Shown: positions 33,509 through 43,014 of the stretch, in pieces
How positions within the stretch are numbered: position 1 is the stretch's first letter
Layout of the letters: every line of letters starts with the position of its first letter
NCBI GenBank assembly: GCA_018646675.1
Contig: JABGUH010000038.1
Location: forward strand, 1-64,000
Direction: 5' to 3'
Length of the DNA stretch: 64,000 nucleotides
From: Bdellovibrionales bacterium
GTDB lineage: Bacteria > Bdellovibrionota > Bacteriovoracia > Bacteriovoracales > Bacteriovoracaceae
The notes under the pieces: generated by a model
Seen by the model: only the letters and a program-made list of their open reading frames with translations
What the model was told of the DNA's origin: nothing
Databases searched by the model: none
Translations under genes and position numbers: made by a program

Positions 33509-34804
33509 CTACTCAAATGTGTAGTCCAACACCTCTTGGCCACCATTTCTCTTGAGAGTGATCTGCATATTCTCAATATCGCTAATTTTGCCAAACATAT
33601 TCATAATCTCATTTAAGCTATCGATCTTTTTGCCGTTGATGGCAGTGATAATGTCACCATCGGTGATATTTAATTGGTTGTAGATGCTACCGGGTTCGAT
33701 TTCCACCATTTTAAAGGAGAGTGTGCCATCGGGATTTTTGATCTGAATAGCCCTGGCTTGGGTGAGAATCTTGCCGATATCCTTTAGCATATTATCACGT
33801 AGCTTTTTCTTGATTTTAAATCTGTTGCCGACATTTTCAATCCCCTCTTGGTGATAGCTATCGGCAATTTTCTTACCCTGTTCTGCAGAGATAATTTTTA
33901 ATTTACGACGAGGTGAAGATTTCTTCTTTCGCTCAACATACTCACATTTTCCACTGTTGATATTTTTTAGAATTAAACGATCTCCTGTAATTCGGCCGAT
34001 TTTGGCCATCTGTTTAATTTTATCCCCTTCTCTTAGACGCAAAAGTTTGGAGTTACCTCTGACTTGGACTGATACAACTGACTTAACAGTATCTTGTAAT
34101 ACCACGCTGGTTCCGAACTTGATTGGCAGCGTAGATTTTTTACTGGCGGTAAGACAAGCTCTCTGTTTGAGTCGTTGTTTCTGTTTTTGGGCAATCGGTT
34201 TCTTATCACTATCCACATCTGCAGATCTCTTGGCCCGGAAAATATTAGTATCAGCGATACTTTTAATTGCTGTGGCATTACGTTTGCCACTAGCATTAGA
34301 TGAAGTCCTGGCCAGTGTCGCAACTGTTGTTGAGCCAGATTTGGCAATCGGCTGAAGCCAGAGTGCAACTAGTTTTCCACCAAACAGTGTAGAGAGAGTG
34401 AGCATTGCCAAGATAAATGACTTATGGAAAATCCCTCGATAGGAGGGTGAGAAAACTTTTGAGACGATTTCGATATTATCAATATTAAACCGTTTGGCGT
34501 GGTCACGTAGACTGGTCATCTCTTTAGTCTCTTCAGGTAATGGGGGAGTTGGCTCACTCTCGGGATCAGAGCTACCCATCAGCTGGTCAAGATCAATTCT
34601 TCTGGTTACATCATGTGGATCACGTTCAGCAGGGGGAACGCTACTCTCTTGGGCCAACTCTTCAGGATCGCCAATATCGGCTGGGCGATCCATATTTAAC
34701 TCAGGCCCTTTTAGATCATGTTTAGCATCGGCTAGTTTAGGATCATGCTCTTGATCATCCTGTTTACCTGTGATGCGCTTTACTAGTTTATCAAGCCAAC
34801 TCAT
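33509..34804 (-). CDS. gspC: Type II secretion protein C
   Basis: The 431-residue linker between platform and secretin. The membrane segment (FHKSFILAMLTLSTLFGGKLV) starts only at about residue 125, after a long acidic, Pro-rich cytoplasmic N-terminus (canonical GspC has a short one). Then come the periplasmic HR domain (about 225-300) and a PDZ domain (about 340-431) with SIYNQLNITDGDIITAINGKKI. This is the first gene of the operon. Its upstream region is shared with the acyl-CoA dehydrogenase. Confidence 0.85.
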   Translation of the reverse strand: MSWLDKLVKRITGKQDDQEHDPKLADAKHDLKGPELNMDRPADIGDPEELAQESSVPPAERDPHDVTRRIDLDQLMGSSDPESEPTPPLPEETKEMTSLRDHAKRFNIDNIEIVSKVFSPSYRGIFHKSFILAMLTLSTLFGGKLVALWLQPIAKSGSTTVATLARTSSNASGKRNATAIKSIADTNIFRAKRSADVDSDKKPIAQKQKQRLKQRACLTASKKSTLPIKFGTSVVLQDTVKSVVSVQVRGNSKLLRLREGDKIKQMAKIGRITGDRLILKNINSGKCEYVERKKKSSPRRKLKIISAEQGKKIADSYHQEGIENVGNRFKIKKKLRDNMLKDIGKILTQARAIQIKNPDGTLSFKMVEIEPGSIYNQLNITDGDIITAINGKKIDSLNEIMNMFGKISDIENMQITLKRNGGQEVLDYTFE

Positions 34805-34899
34805 TTTACACCGTAATCTCGACTAAAATAGTTTGTTACTTATGACACCTTTATTATCTTATATTTTATGTCTGACCTGGATGACACGCAAGAACTCTT

Positions 34900-34915
34900 T
34901 TTGCTTCGAAGCAAA
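34900..34915. repeat. 16-base perfect palindrome
   Basis: TTTGCTTCGAAGCAAA sits in the divergent intergenic region between gspC and the acyl-CoA dehydrogenase gene. It could be a regulator site or a stem for an early transcript. Confidence 0.45.
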
Positions 34916-34936
34916 TTTGAAATTAAGGTGATAGTT

Positions 34937-34963
34937 CTACTACTATTGTACCTAGTGTAGTAG
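34937..34963. promoter_or_regulatory. Inverted repeat before acyl-CoA dehydrogenase
   Basis: CTACTAC and GTAGTAG face each other across 13 bases, 40 bases before the start codon. It is placed as an operator would be for a fatty-acid-responsive regulator, but no such regulator is visible nearby. Confidence 0.4.
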
Positions 34964-35002
34964 CATCAAAAAAAGGATCAAATTTCATAATTAGGAGTAA
35001 AA

Positions 35003-36748
35003 ATGGACTCAGTAGTTGAAAGACTTTTCTATGGCGAAGTAGATGAAGACCAGATATTTCCCTTCCCAGTATTTAGCGAGGAACAAAGGGAGATGGCGAA
35101 GGAGATGACCAGTGCCTTTGCTCGTTTTGGGAAAGAGGGGGTCGATGGGGATAAGATGGATCGTGAAGCCCAGATGCCAGATGAGTTGATTAAACAGCTG
35201 GCCGAGCTGGGTCTTTGTGGCATGGCAGTCCCTGAAGAGTACGGTGGACTGGGGCTGGACTACACTCTCTACTCACGAGTCTTTGCTGAGATTGGCACTG
35301 TTGATGGATCGATTGCAACTATGTTGGGGGCCCATCAGTCAATTGGTTATCGTGCTTTGTTGAATGAAGGTACAAAGGAACAAAAAGATAAATGGCTCTC
35401 TCAACTTGCTAGTGGTGAAAAGATTGCAGCATTTTGTCTGACCGAACCTGGCGCTGGTTCTGATGCCTATTCCATTAAAACCAAGGCAGTAAAAAATAGT
35501 GATGGATCATATACGATATCAGGGCAAAAACTATGGATTACCAATGCTCGTCTGGCCAGTTTTTACACTGTATTTTGCAAAACAGACCATGAAGTGGATG
35601 GAGCAACGGAGGAAAAAATTTCCTGTTTTATCGTAGAGGGAGATCGAGAGGGAGTTTCGTTTGGTGAAAAAGAGAATAAAATGGGGATTCGCGCTAGCGA
35701 GACTCGAGCGGTCTTCTTCGATAAGGTCAATATTCCAGCAGAAAATTTAATAGGAGTTGAAGGTAAGGGTTTCAAGATTGCGATGAACGTCCTAAATAGT
35801 GGCCGTCTTTCGCTCGGGGCCGGTTGTGCTGGGGCGATGGGAGAAATTCTTCGTTTGGCCACTGCTCACGCGACTGAGCGGATGCAGTTTGGACGTCCGA
35901 TTGCTGAGTTTGGTATGGTTCAAGATAAACTAGCATCAATGGCTTCCCTCTGCTATGCCGCAGAAAGTATGGTCTACCTGACAACTGGAAATATGGATAA
36001 AGGGATGGACAACTACTACTTTGAAACTGCTGCATGTAAGATTTTTGGTTCAGAGTCTTTATGGCGTGTAATTGATATGGGGATGCAGATTGCAGGTGGC
36101 ACTGGTTATATGAAAGAGTATCCCTACGAGAGGATCATGCGTGATGCTCGTATTAATCTAATTTTTGAAGGGACCAATGAGATTTTGCGCTGTTTTATCG
36201 CTCTCTCTGGGATTCGTGGCCCCTCGGAAAACTTGCGTGAGTTGGGTAAAATTTCTGATATCTCTAGCGCCTTGAAAGATCCGGTCAAATCACTCGGCCT
36301 TTTAACTGACTTTGCTAAAGGGCGTTTAGGAAAGATCGTCCCGGCCAGGACGCTGACCAGATGTCATCCTGATTTGGAAAAGGGGGCAGCCCAATTCTCA
36401 TCAATGTGTAGTAGCTTTGCCATCCAAGTTGAGAACACCCTGATAAAGTACGGTAAAAAAATTATTGGCCATGAACTTCCTCAGAAGCGAATTGCCAATA
36501 TGGTGATTGAGCTATACGTCTCTTTGGCAGTTCTCTCTCGAACGACTTCGATTTTAGAGCAGGATGATGTCTCCGAGGAGACTCGTGAGTATAGTATTAG
36601 CTTGGCAAAGCTGGCACTAAAAGAGAGCCGTCAACGCTTTATTAGTAATTATAAGCGGATGACTAAAAACTTTGATCGTGAGGTTAAACAGGTTTCGAAG
36701 ACTATCGTTGCCCAGCAGGGGTATGGCTTGGACATTATTGATTATTAG
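35003..36748 (+). CDS. Acyl-CoA dehydrogenase
   Basis: A 581-residue FAD enzyme that introduces the first double bond in fatty-acid beta-oxidation. The motifs are the N-terminal helical domain with LGLCGMAVPEEYGG, the FAD-proximal TEPGAGSDA and WITNA segments, and the C-terminal FEGTNEIL with Glu389, the likely catalytic base. It is about 200 residues longer than the 380-residue short forms, like the very-long-chain/ACAD9-type enzymes that have an extra C-terminal domain. ATG 35003 follows an AGGAG site. The next gene begins on the base after its stop. Confidence 0.9.
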   Translation: MDSVVERLFYGEVDEDQIFPFPVFSEEQREMAKEMTSAFARFGKEGVDGDKMDREAQMPDELIKQLAELGLCGMAVPEEYGGLGLDYTLYSRVFAEIGTVDGSIATMLGAHQSIGYRALLNEGTKEQKDKWLSQLASGEKIAAFCLTEPGAGSDAYSIKTKAVKNSDGSYTISGQKLWITNARLASFYTVFCKTDHEVDGATEEKISCFIVEGDREGVSFGEKENKMGIRASETRAVFFDKVNIPAENLIGVEGKGFKIAMNVLNSGRLSLGAGCAGAMGEILRLATAHATERMQFGRPIAEFGMVQDKLASMASLCYAAESMVYLTTGNMDKGMDNYYFETAACKIFGSESLWRVIDMGMQIAGGTGYMKEYPYERIMRDARINLIFEGTNEILRCFIALSGIRGPSENLRELGKISDISSALKDPVKSLGLLTDFAKGRLGKIVPARTLTRCHPDLEKGAAQFSSMCSSFAIQVENTLIKYGKKIIGHELPQKRIANMVIELYVSLAVLSRTTSILEQDDVSEETREYSISLAKLALKESRQRFISNYKRMTKNFDREVKQVSKTIVAQQGYGLDIIDY

Positions 36749-38587
36749 ATGGTTGGCAATGAGCAAAAAGATCTGATCGTATCACTTCGATCAACTCTTC
36801 TTTGGACGGGAATCTTGGTATTGCTGGTAAGTATTGGCTGTTCTCGTCATCAACGTCAGCTGCCTAAGAGCAAAAAAGCAGTAGTTCGTCGAGATCGTCG
36901 CCCACCACTAGTCAGTGGCCCAACCAGAGTAGGGCCAGTAAATTCGTTCATTGATAAGAGTAAAGAGTACGGTTTGGCCGGAGTGGTAGCAACCAACCTA
37001 TATGCAGTGGATTTTGATGGTGATGGTGATGGTGATCTCGTCCTACTTCCTCAGCACTACTCGATGCCCCGCTTTTTCTACTTTGACCGTCCCCAACAGC
37101 GATTTGTTGAACTCGATTACTCTCCTCTGCCGGAGAGAATTAAGGCTTCCTATCTACTGTTTGTCGACTTGGATCAGGATGGCATTTTAGACCTTTTGGC
37201 CGGAACTCTATCCCAAAAAAGTGAGTTAATTCAGCATCCGTTACGTCTGTTTAAAGCAAAAAAGAGTAAAGGACGTATTAGCTACCTTGAGGTTAAAGGT
37301 GCGTTTGAATCGGGTGCTGCCAAAGGGGCCGCAACGCTTATGGCATTAGATTTTGATCTAGATGGCCGCTTGGATCTGTTTCAAGGAAACTGGTTAAACT
37401 ATCAGGACGGACAGCAGCTCCCGGTTAAGGATATTCTTCTTCAAGGGGTAAAGGATGGGTTTCATTTTCGTAACGTAAGCGCACTGCTACGAGATGAGTA
37501 CCAGTCGGTCAGTGACTCTCAGCAGAGTCGTTGGGGACAGGCGAGACCCACTTTTGGTGCCTCTCTGTGTGATGTTGATTTTAATGGTTATCCAGATATT
37601 GTCACCGCATCTTCCAGTGGTTTTGCCAATCGACTTTGGATCAATCAATCTGGCCCCCAAGGAGGGAGATTATTTAAGGACTTTGGACGAGAGGCAGGGA
37701 TGGCCTCCGACCTTGACGGTAGCAATCTACCCCTGGGAGGGGGGAATAGCCAGTTTGCCCTCTGCGCAGATTACAACAGTGATGGATTAATTGATATGAT
37801 CATTGGTGAGATTACTCACTCTTACGATCCCCTAGGAAGGGATCGTTCTGCAATTTTAACCGGATCGCAACTTACTACTCCGCCCCAATTTTTACGGACT
37901 GAGTATAAATTTGATACGGAGGAGGAGCAACGTTGGAATCGTGGAGATCGCCGGGCGATCTGGTTTGATTTTAATAGTGATGGCCTGCTGGATCTTTTGG
38001 TGGAAAATTCAGGATTTCCTCCTCACAGTCGTTTGTTACTATTTCAACAGCGCCCAGATCACTCCTTCTTTGGATATGCTCAAGATGCGGGAGTAGATAT
38101 TTTAAACCCTAGTGGTGCAGTGGTAATGGATGTCAATCAAGATGGTCTATTGGATATTATTGTCGGTCAAAGCTCCATTCGTGATGCTAGAATTCAGCCT
38201 CGACTCTATCTTTTTGAAAATCATGCTACTTCGGTGGCCGATCTGCGTTCACTCCATATTAAACTGGTGGGAGAGAGCTCTAATTTAGCTGGAGTTGGTG
38301 CCTCTATCTGGTTAAAGAGCAATCAGCGAATTCAATATCGGATTGCTCACTCAACTCACGGGCCGCTGGCATCTCAGAGCACCTCAACTGTTCACTTTGG
38401 TTTGGCAGCGAAGGAGAGAGTAGAGTATCTTGAGGTTCGCTGGCCCTATCGATCTAAAAAAAAGGGGAGAAGGGAGATTGGTGGCGCTAAACGTTACTCT
38501 CTGGCTAAACTTATTCATACCACTAAAGCGGCAGTTTGGGATCTAACCATAAAGGAGTCTGGTGGTGTAATTGCCAATAAGAGGTAG
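36749..38587 (+). CDS. VCBS/UnbV-domain lipoprotein
   Basis: A 612-residue secreted protein. It has a lipoprotein signal ending SIGC and then FG-GAP/VCBS-type repeats with Asp-rich calcium-binding loops (DFDGDGDGDL near residue 90, DLDQDGIL, DFDLDGRLD, DVNQDGLLD) that make a beta-propeller. A C-terminal ASPIC/UnbV domain (about 500-580) shows the FGLA and RWPYRS motifs. Such proteins are cell-surface or extracellular, of unknown precise role, often implicated in adhesion. It is translationally adjacent to the acyl-CoA dehydrogenase gene but has no obvious functional link. A 6-bp hairpin lies 43 bases after its stop. Confidence 0.8.
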   Translation: MVGNEQKDLIVSLRSTLLWTGILVLLVSIGCSRHQRQLPKSKKAVVRRDRRPPLVSGPTRVGPVNSFIDKSKEYGLAGVVATNLYAVDFDGDGDGDLVLLPQHYSMPRFFYFDRPQQRFVELDYSPLPERIKASYLLFVDLDQDGILDLLAGTLSQKSELIQHPLRLFKAKKSKGRISYLEVKGAFESGAAKGAATLMALDFDLDGRLDLFQGNWLNYQDGQQLPVKDILLQGVKDGFHFRNVSALLRDEYQSVSDSQQSRWGQARPTFGASLCDVDFNGYPDIVTASSSGFANRLWINQSGPQGGRLFKDFGREAGMASDLDGSNLPLGGGNSQFALCADYNSDGLIDMIIGEITHSYDPLGRDRSAILTGSQLTTPPQFLRTEYKFDTEEEQRWNRGDRRAIWFDFNSDGLLDLLVENSGFPPHSRLLLFQQRPDHSFFGYAQDAGVDILNPSGAVVMDVNQDGLLDIIVGQSSIRDARIQPRLYLFENHATSVADLRSLHIKLVGESSNLAGVGASIWLKSNQRIQYRIAHSTHGPLASQSTSTVHFGLAAKERVEYLEVRWPYRSKKKGRREIGGAKRYSLAKLIHTTKAAVWDLTIKESGGVIANKR

Positions 38588-38629
38588 CAAAAGGATCCCA
38601 CTTCGGTAGCATTTATACTCCAAATGGCA

Positions 38630-38650
38630 CCCCGCACCGCGTCAGCGGGG
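38630..38650 (+). terminator. GC hairpin after the UnbV-type gene
   Basis: CCCCGC and GCGGGG pair around a nine-base loop. No T-run follows, so if it ends transcription it does so without the usual tail. Confidence 0.35.
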
Positions 38651-38705
38651 ACATCTATCTACCAGCTAACTAGCTAAAAACTTACTAAAGTGGTCAGGAT
38701 AAGTT

Positions 38706-38721
38706 TGGCACGATCTATGCA
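38706..38721 (+). promoter_or_regulatory. Sigma-54 (-24/-12) promoter
   Basis: TGGCACG at -24, four bases, then ATGCA at -12 matches the RpoN consensus (TGGCACG-N4-TTGCA) in all defined positions but one, including the invariant GG and GC with correct spacing. It faces right into a gene-free stretch with strong secondary structure and no good open frame, toward the end of the convergent large lipoprotein gene. Confidence 0.7.
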
Positions 38722-38731
38722 TCTATAAAAG

Positions 38732-38935
38732 ACAGCAAGGGTTGGTAAAAAAGGTTTTTTACCTTGGTCAGAAGTTTAAGGAGCGTATTTGTCCCAAACT
38801 ACCCACCGATAACCAACCTCCCACGTGGAGTAGAATTACTCCTCGTCACTAATCACATCACTAATTACATCTTTAAATGCGCGATCTACTGACCAAGGTG
38901 AAAATCAATTATATTGGGATTAGATTGATTTAGCA
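38732..38935 (+). ncRNA. Candidate sigma-54-dependent small RNA
   Basis: Starting about 12 bases after the -12 element, the transcript would contain many complementary blocks. ACCTTGGTCAG (38761-38771) and CTGACCAAGGT (38889-38899) match perfectly over 11 bases and enclose the rest. Inside lie GGAGTA/TACTCC (38827-38842, GAAT loop), CTCC/GGAG around CACGTG, and a 12-base direct repeat (TCACTAATCACA twice, one change). AAATCAAT/ATTGATTT (38902-38909 and 38924-38931) forms a 3' stem. A run of As and Ts forms a hairpin just before 38761. No start codon with a ribosome site opens a frame longer than a few codons. I cannot match it to a known RNA family. Confidence 0.4.
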
Positions 38936-38975
38936 GGATGCAAGGTTACCAATTTGGATCGGGAAAAATTACCAG

Positions 38976-41900
38976 TTAAAATCCATCATTAGCACCATAT
39001 TGATACATTACGGTTCCACCACCACAGTTATTTGAGGTAGTCGAAAGAGTCGAATGTCCCTGATAAACCCCATGGTTTTTAGAGGCAATACAGATCTCTC
39101 CACTCTCACAAAATCCATTATCGTTGCCAGTGGCATCAACTAGATCAATTAACTCTACACTATTTTTAATCAAGGTAGTCGATCCACTACTCCATGGGTG
39201 GTTAACTGTATTAGTATTGCAAGTGGTGGAGAAGTCAATATTGGTGGCATTTATCGCAGGATTTGCACCACCTCCATTTGGAGCCAAAGAGAAAATTTGG
39301 CAAATATCACCGGATGAACATTTTGTGGATATACTGCTATTAACCCAGAAGAGGTGATTATATTCAAAACGGGGTGAGAGACTAATTGAGTAAGCCGCCT
39401 GTCCACTACTATCATCTGGGTTAACGCTATCATCACTGCTGCTTAAGCCATCTTCGTTGATAGTCGTGCTGATATTACTGGGGGAGTTATCTAGGTAGAC
39501 ACTGTTGGATGCACTATTGTAGCTAATAATGGTGTTGGAAACGTACTCGTTGGTGCTACCAGTATTAATCTGGTTGGCCCCATCATTGTTAAAGGATGAG
39601 CTATCTAAGATGCCAGTGTTGTCAGCATCAATCCCATTACCACTATTATGTGCAACAAGTGATCCCATAATCATATTGGCCCTAATTGAACCTCCGGTAG
39701 TATTAATTTGAATTCCAGCGAGAGTATTGTTAACCGCGGCAGATTTAGTTATTAGAGTATCGCTGATATCAGTGCCCAACAAACCGTTAGCGCCGTTATT
39801 GTAGAGATATAGATGGTCTAAAATTGAAAACGTATTATCTGTCAGGGTTACCCCATTTCCATCATTGTTCTTGATTGCAAGATCAGACATGGTTAGAAAG
39901 TCACCTTGGAAATCAATTCCGGCAGCACCAGAGCTATGGATATTTGAGTTATGGATAGTGCCATTGTAATTATTACCACGACCAAACAGCAAGCCAAGTC
40001 CTGCCGCAGGCTGGAAATTACCATCAAACTCTCCCTCAATCCAGAAATATTGCTCTTGACCAACAGAGATAAGTGCTGCAGTAAACCCTCCTGGCGCTTC
40101 GGCACTAGCATCGATTGTGCTTCCATCTGTTCCATCAAAGATTAGATTGGCGCCGGGGAGAACAACCAGTCCAATATTACTATCATCAATATTGTAGCCT
40201 CTAGAAACTGCAGATGATGATTGGACATAGATTACATTAGAGGTGGCAAGTGTTACAAGGCCGGCGGAGCTGTCAGGGAGCTGTACCAAGGTGTTGCTCC
40301 ACCACTGCTCTGGTTGGGAGTAAATTATTCGGTATGCACTGTTACTATCAAGTTCAATTATTAAATAATTTTGCCGCCAGGCGGGATTACTAGGAGTTGC
40401 TCCATCGATCAGATCCCCCAACCCCTTGCCTGGTTTAAAGCCAGTTGTCCTTGCATAGTAGTTGCCACTGTCTAGGCCACACTCCCATTTAAATACATCG
40501 AGTGCATCTTTAATCAGATCAATATCATTACAATCGATGTTATTATTACTGTTGTCTTTGGCCCCAGTGAGATCAATCTTTTTGTAATGGCCACCATGGG
40601 TACAGCGAGTGGCACCACTACAAGCGGATAAATCTGAAGTCTTGATGTAGTTATTCCAATTCGGGGCAGCTGAAAATCGCGGAGCAACAACTCTTGCAGC
40701 TTCAAAGGTTATCGTTTGAGCCGTAACAGTATCACAGGTGACTAATAGGCAGAGAAGTTCATTGCCTAGTAGAAGATCCATATCAGTTGCGGAGCTATTT
40801 TTTATATTAAATGTCCCTACGCCTTCGATGATATCTACAATGAAGTTACCGTTGTTGTCGATATTAAGGCCCTCAATATCAACTGTTGTCGCATGGCCAG
40901 AGTACTGATCAATGTTGATAACAATATCTCGATTTTCAGATGTTACGATATTGCCACCTAGATCTTGTGCTTCAACTGTAACTGTTGTGTAGTATCCGGT
41001 TGAAGTACGATAGTTACTGTTAATACCATTTCCTGTTTTGAACACCACCTGATTAGTACTGCCTAAAGAGAAGGTGACATCTTGAGTCTGATCAACAATA
41101 TCATCAACTCCCACGGAGAGAATAATCTCAGTCAGGGTAACCGTAACTGTTTCAATCGTGTTATTGCTAATTGTTGTGCTATATTGATTGCCAGCAGCGC
41201 CGCTGGTAATTGTTCCAAAGGTTGCAGCTCCATCATCAGTCAGAGTAACACTGACGCCACACCCACTACCGGCCAGATTTCCATACTGATCAAGGCATTT
41301 TACTGTGACAGTGCTAGAGTTGCCAGCGGTGGTATTTGAGATCGGCTCTAACTGGTAGCTAACTTTCGCTGCCCCTTCAAAGGTGAAGGAGAGGGAGCTG
41401 GAGCTATCCAATGAGCTGCCCGCTGAATCAGTCAGTGAGAGAGCAACTGCTTCGGCAATTGTATTGGTAATATTGATTGAGCCCACTCCATTAACAATAT
41501 TTACCAGACCCTCTCCCGTGGTAGAGCCAGTTGAAACAAGTGTGATACTCCCTTGATAATCGGTGGCATCAACGGTGTTGGTATAATCTCTAACTCTGAC
41601 CGTAATTTCTGCACTGGTACCAACGGTTGCAGAGGTGATAGTCTGGTCGATTACAAATTGGTAGGCTCCACCAGCGACAAATTGAATTGATTGGCCGTCA
41701 TCTGTCAGAGAGGAGCTGGTGCCGATGGTCTGAGTTGCAATACTGTTATGACGGATATCAGTAGTGGCAATCCCGCTTGAGAAGCTCAAAGCACCATCTC
41801 CGCTATCCCCGTTAAAGGTTAGGGTCGCACTATCTGAGTAGCTACTAACAAAGTTATCATTGGCATCATATGCCTTAACAGTAACAGTCTCTTGAATCCC

Positions 41901-42755
41901 CACATAGGCAGAGGTACCAGAGACAATGGTTAACTTGGATGCAGCTCCCGCCACAAACTCAAACTGGTGGGTGTCACTACAGTCAAGCCCGGTATTTCGA
42001 ATATCACTGAGGGTGATGGTAACACTGCCGATATTGGTACTAACAAGATCTAGGGTTGCAGTACCGCCAACTATATCGACCACTTGATCGGTAGTGGTAG
42101 TACCAGAAGCGGCTACTTTGACATCAAAATCGTAATCACTAATCCGCACATCGTTGTCATCCACTGCTTCAACTGTAAAGCTCTGTGAAGTTCCATCTGC
42201 GATCTTAAGTGCGTCACCGTAGACGATAAAACGTGTTGCGGCCCCATCAACTGCTCCTGTGGTGGAGAATTTGATATACTCCCCCTGGGGAACTCGCAGT
42301 CCTTTGCCATCTAACTCTGCCAGGGTGAGCAGTACACTCTCTTCAATTGAATCCCGGATGGTGGCACTACCAACTCCTGCTGAAACTGTAATTTTTTGTG
42401 AGCCAGTGGCAGAGCCAGAGAGCGAGAGAAAGATCTCGCCACTATGATTGGTGGTCAGGTTGCCCTCAATATCTACGACTCTAATATTGACGGTAACATC
42501 ATTATTCACCGCTTCCATATAGTTTTTGCTGTAGAAGATATAGCGAAAAGGGACTCCGGCGGTGTAGTTGCTGTTGGTGCTATTATCGCTGCTGGCACCG
42601 GCGATCTCACTAACTTTGACCTGCTCAGTACACGCTCCAAATAGCAGTATCGCAGTTAGAATAGTTGAGAGTAATGTAAACTTATGGATCAATATTCTAA
42701 TAGCACTGTCCCAAGTTAGAAGGTTATTCCTCTTTACTCTGAAGCTTAATCCCAC
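38976..42755 (-). CDS. Giant Ig-like/beta-helix lipoprotein, probable adhesin
   Basis: A 1259-residue secreted lipoprotein with a signal ending LLFGAC. About six Ig-like repeats of roughly 95 residues fill residues 55-650, each with a strand pattern such as VTVKAYDANDNFVSSY, then a segment like VNIVNGVGSINI ending in TLSD or TLTE. A cysteine-containing linker region follows. From about 880 to 1080 there is a right-handed parallel beta-helix, with repeated NNDGNGVTLTDN-type turns, and then a cysteine-rich end. It is probably surface-exposed and adhesive. The GTG at 42755 is weak; a TTG that would give a tidy 20-residue signal lies 21 codons downstream. It is preceded by a 260-base gap. Confidence 0.7.
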   Translation of the reverse strand: MGLSFRVKRNNLLTWDSAIRILIHKFTLLSTILTAILLFGACTEQVKVSEIAGASSDNSTNSNYTAGVPFRYIFYSKNYMEAVNNDVTVNIRVVDIEGNLTTNHSGEIFLSLSGSATGSQKITVSAGVGSATIRDSIEESVLLTLAELDGKGLRVPQGEYIKFSTTGAVDGAATRFIVYGDALKIADGTSQSFTVEAVDDNDVRISDYDFDVKVAASGTTTTDQVVDIVGGTATLDLVSTNIGSVTITLSDIRNTGLDCSDTHQFEFVAGAASKLTIVSGTSAYVGIQETVTVKAYDANDNFVSSYSDSATLTFNGDSGDGALSFSSGIATTDIRHNSIATQTIGTSSSLTDDGQSIQFVAGGAYQFVIDQTITSATVGTSAEITVRVRDYTNTVDATDYQGSITLVSTGSTTGEGLVNIVNGVGSINITNTIAEAVALSLTDSAGSSLDSSSSLSFTFEGAAKVSYQLEPISNTTAGNSSTVTVKCLDQYGNLAGSGCGVSVTLTDDGAATFGTITSGAAGNQYSTTISNNTIETVTVTLTEIILSVGVDDIVDQTQDVTFSLGSTNQVVFKTGNGINSNYRTSTGYYTTVTVEAQDLGGNIVTSENRDIVINIDQYSGHATTVDIEGLNIDNNGNFIVDIIEGVGTFNIKNSSATDMDLLLGNELLCLLVTCDTVTAQTITFEAARVVAPRFSAAPNWNNYIKTSDLSACSGATRCTHGGHYKKIDLTGAKDNSNNNIDCNDIDLIKDALDVFKWECGLDSGNYYARTTGFKPGKGLGDLIDGATPSNPAWRQNYLIIELDSNSAYRIIYSQPEQWWSNTLVQLPDSSAGLVTLATSNVIYVQSSSAVSRGYNIDDSNIGLVVLPGANLIFDGTDGSTIDASAEAPGGFTAALISVGQEQYFWIEGEFDGNFQPAAGLGLLFGRGNNYNGTIHNSNIHSSGAAGIDFQGDFLTMSDLAIKNNDGNGVTLTDNTFSILDHLYLYNNGANGLLGTDISDTLITKSAAVNNTLAGIQINTTGGSIRANMIMGSLVAHNSGNGIDADNTGILDSSSFNNDGANQINTGSTNEYVSNTIISYNSASNSVYLDNSPSNISTTINEDGLSSSDDSVNPDDSSGQAAYSISLSPRFEYNHLFWVNSSISTKCSSGDICQIFSLAPNGGGANPAINATNIDFSTTCNTNTVNHPWSSGSTTLIKNSVELIDLVDATGNDNGFCESGEICIASKNHGVYQGHSTLSTTSNNCGGGTVMYQYGANDGF

Positions 42756-43014
42756 ACTCTTTTTCTTCGGTATCTAGCCTATGTAAGTTTAGCATTTATT
42801 CAAGGCCCAACTGCTAGTTTGCCAGTTGGTCAGCAGGGTTCAACTAGAGTAAAACATAATAAATTTAGATATTTGTGCTATAGGTAATCTTTTTGCAGTC
42901 TACTTATCTAACGTGTAACGTAAACCACTGGTCAGCGCTATTTTTGATCAGATTGGCAACCTAATGAGGCAGTTAAACGTAATAGGCTGAAATTACATTG
43001 GTGATGAGAGATAA

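Noticed and set aside
38778-38812. Seven-codon frame with AAGGAG and TTG in the sigma-54 transcript
   Set aside because: Too short to support as a gene; kept as part of the structured-RNA discussion only.
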